DNA of 64,000 nucleotides, taken from Capnocytophaga haemolytica (GTDB taxonomy: Bacteria; Bacteroidota; Bacteroidia; Flavobacteriales; Flavobacteriaceae). The DNA is taken from NCBI RefSeq assembly GCF_001553545.1, contig NZ_CP014227.1:1656501-1720500 (forward strand), given 5' to 3'. Both the position numbers and the translations under genes were made by a program. The notes beneath the pieces were generated by a model. The model ran no database searches. It worked only from the letters and a program-made list of their open reading frames with translations, and was not told the origin of the DNA. This document shows, one piece after another, positions 43,138 through 51,725 of the stretch. Every line of letters starts with the position of its first letter. The first letter of the stretch is position 1.

Positions 43138-44343
43138 TTACTCAGCGGTGTATTCCACTTTCACATTGATATAATCATCTAAGCCTTCTGCATAAGTAGA
43201 GAATTCAAATTGCATTGTCTTCTTTGTGTAATCAATGCTGCTTGTTGGGGCTTTCCAAGCTCCTTTTTGATACTCATCTTTGGTTATATCATCTACGTTG
43301 AGGTAATAGGCGGGATTGGAAGTGCCATCGGCTTGGTAGATGCCCAAAGCATCGGCATCGCCTGCCTTAGCCAACTTCAGCAGCCTATCCCAAGCGGTAT
43401 ACGTGAATTGGAATGGTACGGCTTTGTACTTCGTATCGGCATCGTCCTTAGCAGACTTATCAAGTTCGTGTACGTAGTTGATACGATTCCCGTTGAGTTC
43501 TATCCCGTCTAAGGTTACCCCAAAGGTTTCGGTGCTTGTTTTTGTCCAACTGATGAGTTTCATTACGGTTGTGTAGTTAGGACCCGCATTCTCTCCGTAC
43601 CAGACATCGTCATTCTCAATAGTCTCTTTGCGCATCAAGAACTGGAAGAAATCTGTTAGCCCCATAGGGTTAGAAGTCATCTTCAGCACAGGTTGATCGG
43701 CAGTAGCTTTCTCGCTAAGGGTGATCACCGTGTAGCCATCGTACGTCTTAGGGAACTGATTTTTGTATTTCACCAAGAGATCTTCTGTGGAATTGAGCGT
43801 AACCATAGTCTTTACCTTCACTTTCCCTAAGAAAGGGAGGATATTCATACCCTTTGCCTGATAGGCTTTTACGAGGGCTTTCTGTGCCTCTGTAAGTTCG
43901 GCAAGGGCAGCAGCAGGTTTCACACTTACCGATAGGTCGGTATTGGGCTCTAAGTTGCCACTGCTTTCGATGGTTACCTTCAGTTGCTGCTCGCTCTCTA
44001 TGCTTTGGGCAGCTGCTGAGAGTGCTATTGTAAAGCTGACTTCGCGTGCTCCTTTGGCAATAGTTACGGGGTTGGGCGTAAAGGTGAGCAGATCGCTGGT
44101 GTTGCCTTTAGCGTCTACGGCTTTCAGCTTTATAGTGGTGGCATCATTCACCGCTGCCGAGAGCCCTATCTTAGCCTCTATCTGCTTCTCTTCCCCAACA
44201 GAGAGTGTAGTGGTTCCCTGTGAGGTGATATAGGCGTGGTTCTTCCCGCTATAAGAACTGTTGTTGTCGTCCTTTGAGCAGGCTACGATTGCAAGTGCTA
44301 CCAAAGCACTGCTTATCATTGATTTGATGTTCGACATCTTCAT
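43138..44343 (-). CDS. Surface lipoprotein of the SusCD locus
   Basis: 401 aa. Lipobox VACS with SKDDNN after it, the kind of acidic tail linked to surface export. Residues about 35-145 look like an Ig-like or Calx-beta-like domain (TTLSVGEEKQIEAKIGLS, FTIALSA). The C-terminal 250 residues form an unrecognised domain rich in Tyr, Trp and Thr. It lies 62 bp after the SusD gene, where Sus loci often carry a third surface-binding lipoprotein (SusE/F position), so ligand capture is the natural guess. DUF4929 came to mind but cannot be confirmed. Confidence 0.7.
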   Translation of the reverse strand: MKMSNIKSMISSALVALAIVACSKDDNNSSYSGKNHAYITSQGTTTLSVGEEKQIEAKIGLSAAVNDATTIKLKAVDAKGNTSDLLTFTPNPVTIAKGAREVSFTIALSAAAQSIESEQQLKVTIESSGNLEPNTDLSVSVKPAAALAELTEAQKALVKAYQAKGMNILPFLGKVKVKTMVTLNSTEDLLVKYKNQFPKTYDGYTVITLSEKATADQPVLKMTSNPMGLTDFFQFLMRKETIENDDVWYGENAGPNYTTVMKLISWTKTSTETFGVTLDGIELNGNRINYVHELDKSAKDDADTKYKAVPFQFTYTAWDRLLKLAKAGDADALGIYQADGTSNPAYYLNVDDITKDEYQKGAWKAPTSSIDYTKKTMQFEFSTYAEGLDDYINVKVEYTAE

Positions 44344-44404
44344 ACTTGTTTAATTTTAATTTATAAATGATTTCTCTTATTTCCGATTTATATTCCCTGA
44401 AAGC

Positions 44405-45847
44405 TCAAAGCTGAGAGCTCCCTACATTCCACCCCTTATTCTGTGTAATAGCACTGTTATAACGCCTTTCAGAGGCAGGTATGGGCAGCGTAAAGCGATA
44501 GTCGGTTGCTTCGATAGTGCGCACGCTACCTGTGGTTTGTCGTTTTAGAGCTAAGTGATTGCGCTTTAGGTCAAAGAAACGCTCTGGCTCTCCTACAAAC
44601 TCCTTTTGCTTCTCGGCAAGCACTATGCCCAATAATTCCTCTCTGTCGGTACTGCTACTGCTTATGGTTGTAGCACTGCGGGTTGCGAGCATCGTATTGA
44701 CTACTGTTACAGCGCTGTTATCTCCCTGATGGGCATACGCCTCAGCCACAATAAATGCCAGATGTGCCACACGCAAGGCGGTAAAGTACTGCATCTGCTT
44801 TTTCTCTTGTGCTAACTTCCGATACTTGCCCAATAGCTGCACATTGCTAAGGGTAGGATGGGCAATGCTGTATACTCCTTTGCGGATATCGGTGTCGGCA
44901 TAAAGCACTGTGGCAGTGGTGGTATTGCTCACCACCAAATAATCATTGATAAAGCCATTCGTACCTGTATACTCCAAAGCGATATAAGGCGAGGTAGATT
45001 CGCCACGCATATCAATAGCAAAGAGGCACGCATCGCTCTTTTCTGTGTTCCATAACTTGGTAAGGTTTTCAGCTGTTTCTGTTGCTTTAAGTTGCTCGTA
45101 AAGAGGGATCGCAATCTCCAATGCCTTTTGGTCATTGCCTGCCCAAAGGTATAGGGCTGCCCGCAGGGTTTGTGCTGCTGTGGGGGTAAGGTAATAGGGC
45201 ACAGTTTCAAGAGTCTTTCCGCCTATATTGCCGCCTTTATCTTCCACAGCAGGGATACTGAGCAGGCGGTCTATCTCTTCCACTGACTCGCTCTGGGTAA
45301 GCCGTTTTTGCTGCTCGGTAATGGTGAAGTTATTTTTGATAAGCACGCCATAAGGAGCTGATTCATTACTGCCAAAAGCTGGAGAGAAGATACGTAACAA
45401 ATCAAAGTAGCAAAGGGCTTTGAGGTAACTCGCCCGCTGATGAATGCGTTGCAATTGCTCACGATCGTCTCGGGTGTTGGCTGGTACTTTGGGCAAGCGT
45501 TCTATCAGCACGTTGCACTTTACTACGGTTTCGTAAAGCGACTTCCAGAGGTTTTCCGATTGGGTGATAAGCTCTCGCTCGTCCCACATATAGGTATTGT
45601 ACAGACTGTTATCCCTTGAGAGGTATTCCGAAGGGAGCAAATCATCAGCACGCCCTGCCCACATCACGGCATCACCATAAGGTTTATACGAGGCGTATGC
45701 AGCTGCCAAAGCTTGCTCAGCCGATGCTACCGATACGATGGCATCAGGGTCGCTCACCTCACTCTCAGGGGGATAATCAAGCGAGCAACTCACTGCTATC
45801 GCCGAGAGCCACAGCAATAGATAGGCTTTATATTTTTTCATCATCAT
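44405..45847 (-). CDS. SusD/RagB family outer-membrane lipoprotein
   Basis: 480 aa. Lipobox AVSC (Cys21) then SLDYPPESEVSD. The family features are an N-terminal helical TPR-like region with AEQALAAAYASYKPYG, then ASYLKALCYFDLLRIFSPAFG near residue 140, and a C-terminus with EKQKEFVGEPERFFDLKRN and the LPIPASERRYN motif. It is the lid of the SusCD transporter that captures ligand at the surface. It starts 5 bp after the susC-like stop. A cluster of three ATGs makes the exact start uncertain by two codons. The ligand is not evident. Confidence 0.94.
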   Translation of the reverse strand: MMMKKYKAYLLLWLSAIAVSCSLDYPPESEVSDPDAIVSVASAEQALAAAYASYKPYGDAVMWAGRADDLLPSEYLSRDNSLYNTYMWDERELITQSENLWKSLYETVVKCNVLIERLPKVPANTRDDREQLQRIHQRASYLKALCYFDLLRIFSPAFGSNESAPYGVLIKNNFTITEQQKRLTQSESVEEIDRLLSIPAVEDKGGNIGGKTLETVPYYLTPTAAQTLRAALYLWAGNDQKALEIAIPLYEQLKATETAENLTKLWNTEKSDACLFAIDMRGESTSPYIALEYTGTNGFINDYLVVSNTTTATVLYADTDIRKGVYSIAHPTLSNVQLLGKYRKLAQEKKQMQYFTALRVAHLAFIVAEAYAHQGDNSAVTVVNTMLATRSATTISSSSTDREELLGIVLAEKQKEFVGEPERFFDLKRNHLALKRQTTGSVRTIEATDYRFTLPIPASERRYNSAITQNKGWNVGSSQL

Positions 45848-45852
45848 TTGCG

Positions 45853-48800
45853 TTAAAAGGTTAGGTTTAAATTCAACGTAAGAGTCGGGGGCAGCGGATT
45901 GACAATGCTGCTGGTCTCAGGATCGCTATCCTTATAAGGCGACCACACGGCTATATTGGTAGCGGTAAGTCCCACAGTGGCATAGCGCACTTTGTGCCAG
46001 ATAGTCTGCAGCTGCTCAGCACTGAGTTGATAGCGCAATGAGAGATTGGAGAAGCGCACAAAGTCGGTACTGAGCAGTGTCTTGGTGTTAGGCAGAAGCA
46101 AGTTCTCCAAAGCTGCTGAATTGTAAAAAGCGGTGTAGTACTTCTTGTTCTCATCACCTACCTGCCACCACATATCGCTCAGCTGTGCCTTAGCGGCATT
46201 ATAGCGCGCATTGTCCTTATCGCGAATAAAGCGATTGGAATAGCTGCGTTTGCCTCCGAGAGCGTAGTAAAAATCAGCATTGAGTTGCCATTGTTTATAA
46301 CTCATCGAAAGAAAAAAACTACCGCTGATAGGCGGTGCTGATTGCCCCAGATAGACAAAGTCTTCCCCTTTAAAGTTGTAAGTAGCCTCTACCTGACGCC
46401 CATCGGCAGTGAGAAACTCAGGCAAACCTGTAGCGGGGTTGATACCCACGGAGTTCAAGCCGTAAAAAGCCTCAGTCGATTCCCCTACTTGATAATCGGG
46501 GATCTTGTTCTCGGCATTAGTATAAATACGATCACGCCCATAGAGTTCCTTCACCTTGTTTTCATTATATGAAAGATTACCGCCCCAGCTAATACTCCAA
46601 TTATCGGTGTTATAAAGCTGCTGATTGAGACTTACTTCCACCCCTTGATTTTCAAGTATGCCAACATTCTGCATCTGCACCGTAAAGCCTGACGAGGAAG
46701 GGATAGGAATACTCAACAGGGCATCTTTGGTAGTGCGTTTGTACATCGAGGCAGAAAGCGTAGTTTTAAAAGCTGAGAGCGATAAGCCCAAATCAGCTAT
46801 GTGGTTCTGCTCTGCTTTTAAATTAGGGTTAGGCAATGCCTTGATATTCATTATGCGTGTACCTGCATAGTTCTTTGTTTCATACTCAAAAGTAGCGGTA
46901 ATCAGTGAAGGCGATATTCCTTGTGCATTCGCCGTATGCCCATACGAGGCACGCACATCGAGATTGGAAAGCCAGTCCACTTCCTTCAAGAAAGGGTAAC
47001 TTTTCACATTGATACTCGCCCCCACTGCCCACGCACTATTCCAGCGTTTCTCACGAGGCAAAATAGAAGAAGCATCGAGCTTATAGGTACCAAAAAGGTT
47101 GTAGATGCTGTTGTACGTATAGCCTGCCAACGCTCCAAAACCGAGATTGCGATCCGTTTGCTTGCCACCTCTTATCTGTGGTCGCCCCGAGCCATCAAGG
47201 GTATTATCAATAGCAGCGATAGAGCGTATTTTGCCATATAAGCCGTGCCCTTCTGCTGAAAGATTATCGCTGGTAGTGGTGTAATTATCGGCATTGGCAC
47301 CTAAGGAAATCTCGTGTTTGCCTATGGTTTTCTCGTAATTCAGGCGCAGGTTGGCAGTAGTATTCAGCAGTGTATTCTTAGCCTGTACTAAGGTGCCCAA
47401 AGCATTATTTGCCCGCCCCGAACGCTGCTCTGAATAGGCGGTGGCAGGCGTAATCTGAAGGTCTTCAGCAAGGCTATAATCAAAGCCTGCTATTGCCGAG
47501 AGCTCTAATGCCTTCGTGAGCTTCCAATTGAGGCTCAGCGAGGTGCCCAAGTTCTTAGTCAGGCTCTCACGACTGTATTGATTGAATAAATCAGCATACG
47601 AACGCGATGGGTGCGAAAATAACTGCTGCGAATGGGGCGTCTCATAAGGGTTGAGCTGGTAGATAAGCTCCTGCAAGGAGTAAGTAGCACCGTTAGAAGT
47701 GGTATTCTTAGCATAAGCACCATTGACAGAGAGGATTACCACCGCATTATCACCGATTTTCTGATCTACTACCAAGCGCGATGACACCCGAGAGAGTCCG
47801 TTACCACGCAGCTGCCCATCTTGTTGCAAATAGCCTACCGAAAAGAGGTAAGCATTCTTCTCTGAGGCATTCTGATAGCTTAAATCGTGCTTCTGAAAGA
47901 CTTGCAGATTGGTCAGTTCGCGATACCAATTGGTATTGATCTGCCTGAGTGAGTCCAACTTCTGTGCGCCTTCAGCCAAACGCGCTGCCAGCTCTGGCGT
48001 ATTGCCATATTTCTGCCTGATATACTCCTCGCTATACAGATAGCCAGGTGTGCCTACATTCTGCAAACGCCTTTCGAGCTCTAACTTCTCAGTGCTATTC
48101 ATCAGCTCAACCTTCAGAGGGGCTGGGAAGGTATAACCCGTTTGCAGATGATAACTGAAAGCCCCTTCGCCGCCACGTTTGGAGGTAATTTCGATCACTC
48201 CATTAGAGGCTTTGATACCGTAAAGGGCTGTAGCCACTGCATCTTTGAGCACTTTCATTTCTTTGATGTCCTCAGGATTGAGATAATAAAACGTCTCAGC
48301 TGAAATAGCCTTCCCGTCCAATATAAACAGCGGCTGATTGGCTCCATCAGTTTTACGCAGCGATGAATTACCACGTATACGGATTTCAGGCAGTTGCCCA
48401 GCCTCTCCGCGGTTGATAATGCGCAACCCTGGGGTCTTCCCTTGCAATGCCAGCACGAGGCTTGCCACAGGGATATTCTTCAGTTGCTGTACCGCTACCG
48501 CCTCGACGTTACCCGTTTTGGCACGGACGTCTATCTCGTTGATATTCTGCTTAGCAACTACCTGTACACCCTCCAAAGTTACCATATCCTCGCGAAGAGT
48601 AACACTCAGGTCGGTATCCCCTTGGTAAGGCTTCTTAAGGGTTTGCATTCCTATGTAAGAAAAGATGAATTCACCCTTAGGCTGCACCACTTTAAGGATA
48701 AAAAAACCATTAGCATCAGTAGCCACCCCTCGCGAAGTGCCTGCCAATTGCACCGTAACCCCTTGCAGAGGCTGCTTATCCGCATCGTGCACCCAGCCTT

Positions 48801-48876
48801 TGATGGTAAAAAGGTTCTGAGAGAGTGAAAGATGCGTACAGAGGATTGTTAATATGCTGATGAAAGTAAATTTCAT
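45853..48876 (-). CDS. SusC/RagA family TonB-dependent outer-membrane transporter
   Basis: 1007 aa. Signal peptide, then a carboxypeptidase-regulatory-like domain (IKGWVHDADKQPLQGVTVQLAGTSRG...), a TonB-box region and plug (LQGKTPGLRIINRGEAGQLPEIRIRGNSSL, LFILDGKAI, IKEMKVLKDAVATALYGIKASNGVIEITSKRG) and a 22-strand barrel ending in LTLNLNLTF. These are SusC signatures. It imports a bound polymer fragment or peptide using TonB. No anti-sigma/ECF pair, SusR or hybrid two-component gene is adjacent, so regulation is not visible beyond the TATCTTTG box. Confidence 0.96.
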   Translation of the reverse strand: MKFTFISILTILCTHLSLSQNLFTIKGWVHDADKQPLQGVTVQLAGTSRGVATDANGFFILKVVQPKGEFIFSYIGMQTLKKPYQGDTDLSVTLREDMVTLEGVQVVAKQNINEIDVRAKTGNVEAVAVQQLKNIPVASLVLALQGKTPGLRIINRGEAGQLPEIRIRGNSSLRKTDGANQPLFILDGKAISAETFYYLNPEDIKEMKVLKDAVATALYGIKASNGVIEITSKRGGEGAFSYHLQTGYTFPAPLKVELMNSTEKLELERRLQNVGTPGYLYSEEYIRQKYGNTPELAARLAEGAQKLDSLRQINTNWYRELTNLQVFQKHDLSYQNASEKNAYLFSVGYLQQDGQLRGNGLSRVSSRLVVDQKIGDNAVVILSVNGAYAKNTTSNGATYSLQELIYQLNPYETPHSQQLFSHPSRSYADLFNQYSRESLTKNLGTSLSLNWKLTKALELSAIAGFDYSLAEDLQITPATAYSEQRSGRANNALGTLVQAKNTLLNTTANLRLNYEKTIGKHEISLGANADNYTTTSDNLSAEGHGLYGKIRSIAAIDNTLDGSGRPQIRGGKQTDRNLGFGALAGYTYNSIYNLFGTYKLDASSILPREKRWNSAWAVGASINVKSYPFLKEVDWLSNLDVRASYGHTANAQGISPSLITATFEYETKNYAGTRIMNIKALPNPNLKAEQNHIADLGLSLSAFKTTLSASMYKRTTKDALLSIPIPSSSGFTVQMQNVGILENQGVEVSLNQQLYNTDNWSISWGGNLSYNENKVKELYGRDRIYTNAENKIPDYQVGESTEAFYGLNSVGINPATGLPEFLTADGRQVEATYNFKGEDFVYLGQSAPPISGSFFLSMSYKQWQLNADFYYALGGKRSYSNRFIRDKDNARYNAAKAQLSDMWWQVGDENKKYYTAFYNSAALENLLLPNTKTLLSTDFVRFSNLSLRYQLSAEQLQTIWHKVRYATVGLTATNIAVWSPYKDSDPETSSIVNPLPPTLTLNLNLTF

Positions 48877-48898
48877 ACGTCGTTAAGGTTTGAGGGTG

Positions 48899-48906
48899 CA
48901 AAGATA
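48899..48906 (-). promoter_or_regulatory. -7 box TATCTTTG of the SusCD operon
   Basis: Minus-strand TAnnTTTGC match 23 bp before the SusC ATG. Confidence 0.65.
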
Positions 48907-49040
48907 GTATTTTAATTCTTTCTAAATAGTAAAAAGTGAAGTTTTTTTATTTTGCCCTACCTTCCTAAGGGTTCCTCAATGCCTCAAAAGCGTACTTTAT
49001 AGCCTCTATACCACTGATTTAACGCTTTGTATACTTCTCA

Positions 49041-49082
49041 CGAAAAATAAAACAGCGACAAGCACATTGCTCATCGCTGTTC
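49041..49082 (-). terminator. Terminator of the frameshifted lipoprotein gene
   Basis: AACAGCGA (49051-49058) pairs with TCGCTGTT (49074-49081). On the minus strand the stem is followed by a T-rich run. Confidence 0.75.
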
Positions 49083-49105
49083 TAGTTCTTTATATCCGTA
49101 AGCGC

Positions 49106-49436
49106 TTAAGGCACCCAGTAGAACCCACCGTCCACAGCCAATGGGAGACCTTTCTTATCCACGGGGAAATACACCCCATTGCCCTTTTCATCCAAATTAT
49201 ACTGCTTGCCATTGAGCGGAATGATTTTTGTGTTGTATCCATTGTTCTCAAAGTACTTTTCATCGTACTTATTATTGTTCAGGTTAATGCGGTTATATCC
49301 CGTAAAGTACGAATAAACCTTCCCAGAGAGTCCGCTAGGCTTGTTAGATCCCGCCGCGTCCCCCTTCACCGTCCTTTCCACACGAGGAAAGCACCATTGC
49401 TGCCATTGCAGTCATTACGAAAATAAATTTTTTCAT
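49106..49436 (-). pseudogene. Small lipoprotein gene with a +1 frameshift in a G5 run
   Basis: From ATG at 49436 the frame gives MKKFIFVMTAMAAMVLSSC, a perfect lipoprotein signal with LSSC, then GKDGEG, and meets a stop soon after a run of five G (plus-strand C5 at 49360-49364). Removing one G joins it to a frame that reads on for about 85 residues (GDAAGSNKPSGLSGKVYSYFTGYNRINLN...) to the stop before a good terminator. So an intact lipoprotein of about 109 aa is broken by one base. Phase variation, recent mutation or a sequencing error are all possible. The mature family is not recognised. Confidence 0.75.
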
Positions 49437-49544
49437 CTCTCTATAAATTTAATAATTAATATACTATATATAAAGGTGTTTTTGCACCTTACGAGGCATC
49501 GCCGTATGCTCTCTATTTATATTATTATCAATAAAACGGTTATT

Positions 49545-49922
49545 TTAATGATAATTATCTAACAATTAATGCTAAATATGAGTAAATCAATCATATTTAT
49601 CTCTGATTTAATACTAATTATGATTAAAATACTCATCCGTATGAGTAAATTAATCCTCCAGATGATTAATTTAATCCTTCGAACCATTAAATTAACCCTT
49701 CAGACCATTAAATTAAGGGTTCAGATCATTAAATTAATCCTTCGAACCATTAATTTAATCATAATTATCATTAAATTAATCCTCCGAACCATTAAATTAC
49801 TCATAATTATCATTAAATTAATCCTTCAGACCCTTAAATTACTCATCTGAACCTTTAAATTACTCATCCGTACCATTGATTTAATCATCCGTATGATTAA
49901 ATTACTCATCTGAAGAATTAAA
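49545..49922. repeat. 21-bp tandem palindromic array, 18 units
   Basis: Eighteen contiguous 21-bp units with no spacers. Most begin TTAAT or TTACT and end ATTAAA; the clearest core is TTAATCCTTCGAACCATTAA followed by A. Each unit is close to a dyad: TTAAT/ATTAA arms and a self-complementary centre (TTCGAA, TAATTA or CCGTATGA-like). Units at 49671, 49734 and 49776 are nearly identical, while outer units diverge. Very AT-rich. A 93-codon frame through it is only the repeat read in heptads. Confidence 0.93.
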
Positions 49923-50045
49923 CGAATGCGCTCTATAAATAAAAGTACTTATTTAATGGTGAAAAAATACCTCCCAAGGCTATGTAAACACCTCAGGAGG
50001 AGTTTCTTAAATATAAATAAATATACAATGAGCTTCTAAACCATT

Positions 50046-50567
50046 TTATTGTGCTGGATTATCCTTCACATTGGGTTTATTAGCGTCTGCATTAGGAGTT
50101 TTTGCGGCATTTTTACGACCTTTAGCGAAGAATTGTGCCAGCTCACGGTGCTTATCCTCATATCCAATCGCCTTTGACTTCGCTCGGAAGGAAGTATAAG
50201 CATAATCCTCAAGCGATTCTTGATAATTATCGTAGTCGTGAAGCGTTTTAGCGTTGGTAATACGCGTTGTAAGCGACTCCAAACGACCTATAAAGCGTTC
50301 TAAAATCGCTCGCGACTCAAAATCACGCTCGAACTCCTCCCAATTCACATCCGAAGTGCGCAAAGTGGGCTGGCTCTTAGCATATTCAAGCACCTTTAAT
50401 ATAAATAGCTTGTTCTGCTCGTTCACCCTGCCGTACTTCTTTCTGTCCTCAGAGGTTAAATTGATGTTTACAGGCTCCAAAGCCTTTTCTAAATTCGTCA
50501 GTGCCAAGTCAATGGCGTCAATCTGCTCTTTTGTCAGATGCAAATTGTTTAAATTAAAAATACTCAT
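50046..50567 (-). CDS. Hypothetical protein, 173 aa
   Basis: Soluble, almost wholly helical and charged, without signal peptide. It starts MSIFNLNNLHLTKEQIDAIDLALTNLEKALEPV and ends in a basic, Ala/Asn/Lys-rich tail (KGRKNAAKTPNADANKPN) that could bind nucleic acid. No named family is recognised. It lies between the 21-bp palindromic array and a strong promoter (50774-50781) with a 200-nt leader. Nearness to the array makes a DNA-binding partner conceivable, but this is only position. Confidence 0.65.
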   Translation of the reverse strand: MSIFNLNNLHLTKEQIDAIDLALTNLEKALEPVNINLTSEDRKKYGRVNEQNKLFILKVLEYAKSQPTLRTSDVNWEEFERDFESRAILERFIGRLESLTTRITNAKTLHDYDNYQESLEDYAYTSFRAKSKAIGYEDKHRELAQFFAKGRKNAAKTPNADANKPNVKDNPAQ

Positions 50568-50767
50568 ATTCTTCTACTTTTTTTGTTGATTATTAAAATG
50601 TTTTCTACCTATAAAAATACCCTCCCGATGATTGCCAAAAGCCTTCGGAGCCTTCTTTTGATTGTGTAGATGTTACACACGTAGATAAAGAGGATTTAGG
50701 CAATCCTACGCAGGCAAAAGCACTCCCCTCCTACCCTTTGACAATGCCTCTGAAACAGTATTGATGT
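50568..50767 (-). ncRNA. Structured leader or small RNA candidate, about 200 nt
   Basis: The region downstream of a well-formed promoter and before the 173-aa gene has several hairpins on the minus strand: AGGATT/AATCCT near 50695, TGTGTA/TACACA at 50659-50676, and complementary CTCCGA / TCGGGAG stretches near the two ends. No coding frame of note. It may be a long 5' leader or an independent RNA such as a 6S-like RNA; the sequence does not decide. Confidence 0.4.
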
Positions 50768-50773
50768 CGGAGA

Positions 50774-50781
50774 CAAAGGTA
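50774..50781 (-). promoter_or_regulatory. Promoter (TTG, 20 nt, TACCTTTG)
   Basis: On the minus strand a TTG lies 20 nt upstream of TACCTTTG. The nearest coding start is 207 bp downstream. Confidence 0.7.
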
Positions 50782-50845
50782 CGATAATATTTTGACATAC
50801 ACAATAGGTAAAGTCAAGTATTTTATGTTATATTTTTGTTAAAAT

Positions 50846-51721
50846 TTATAGGGAAAAGCCCTCAAAAGCTACTTTTACCATCCTTGCGTTGTCCAAAAGG
50901 TCATTTCTGAGGGTCATCTGGAAGCCAAAAAAGCCCTCTATGAGGGTTCGCATTTCGCTCGGAAGGTATTGATTGATCTCAAAGAAGAGCAGTCCGCCCC
51001 TCAAAAGACTTTGTGAAGCGAGTTGTGTAATTTTTTCATAGAACACGAGTGGGTTTTCATCACTTACGAACAGTGCGAGATGTGGCTCGAAGTCGAGCAC
51101 ATTCCGCTGGATTTCCTTTTTTTCGCTCTCACGCACATACGGCGGGTTTGAAACGATGATGTCGTAGGTGTCAGGCAGCGCCTCAAGGGTCAGTACGTCC
51201 GCCTGAAGGGTTTGGAGGCTTACGCCATTCCTTTCGGCGTTTCTTCGGGTGATGGCAAGGGCATTTTCAGAGATATCGAGGGCTGTAACAACGCTATTTT
51301 TCAAGTGTTTAGCCAATGAAATCGCAATGCAACCGCTGCCACAGCCTATATCCACAATGCGGATAGGTTTTCCTTCCCTACCTGACCTCTCCCCTACCTC
51401 TGTGATGATCCAATCGACGAGCTCTTCGGTTTCCTGTCGCGGGATAAGCACATTTTCATCCACCTCGAAGCTACTTCCGTAGAACTCAGTCGCACCTATT
51501 ATATATTGTATAGGTCGCTCGGTGGTAAGCTCTTCAATAGCAGCGATAATTTGGCTTTCTGCAACCGTCAAAAGCTGTTGTTGAGGGTTTGCCAGCACCT
51601 CGGAGCGGCTCAGGTGGGCATAATGTTCGAGCAAAATAAAATAGAAAGACCTTATCTCGCCTTCGGGATAAAGTCTTTCTATTCTTTTATGGATGTAAAT
51701 CTGTAAATCTTTAAGCGTCAT
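50846..51721 (-). CDS. prmC: Release factor glutamine methyltransferase
   Basis: 291 aa. The N-terminal helical domain (PIQYIIGATEFYGSSFEVDENVLIPRQETEELV) and SAM domain with DIGCGSGCIAISLAKHL and the catalytic IIVSNPPYVRESE motif identify PrmC/HemK, which methylates the Gln of the GGQ loop of release factors. It is the last gene of the leftward operon and starts 4 bp after the glucosaminidase stop. Confidence 0.95.
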   Translation of the reverse strand: MTLKDLQIYIHKRIERLYPEGEIRSFYFILLEHYAHLSRSEVLANPQQQLLTVAESQIIAAIEELTTERPIQYIIGATEFYGSSFEVDENVLIPRQETEELVDWIITEVGERSGREGKPIRIVDIGCGSGCIAISLAKHLKNSVVTALDISENALAITRRNAERNGVSLQTLQADVLTLEALPDTYDIIVSNPPYVRESEKKEIQRNVLDFEPHLALFVSDENPLVFYEKITQLASQSLLRGGLLFFEINQYLPSEMRTLIEGFFGFQMTLRNDLLDNARMVKVAFEGFSL

Positions 51722-51725
51722 CGCA

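Noticed and set aside
49569..49850. 93-codon frame on the plus strand with Ile/Leu/Lys heptads
   Set aside because: It is only the 21-bp array read as seven-residue repeats; no start signal or promoter, and units vary without codon logic.
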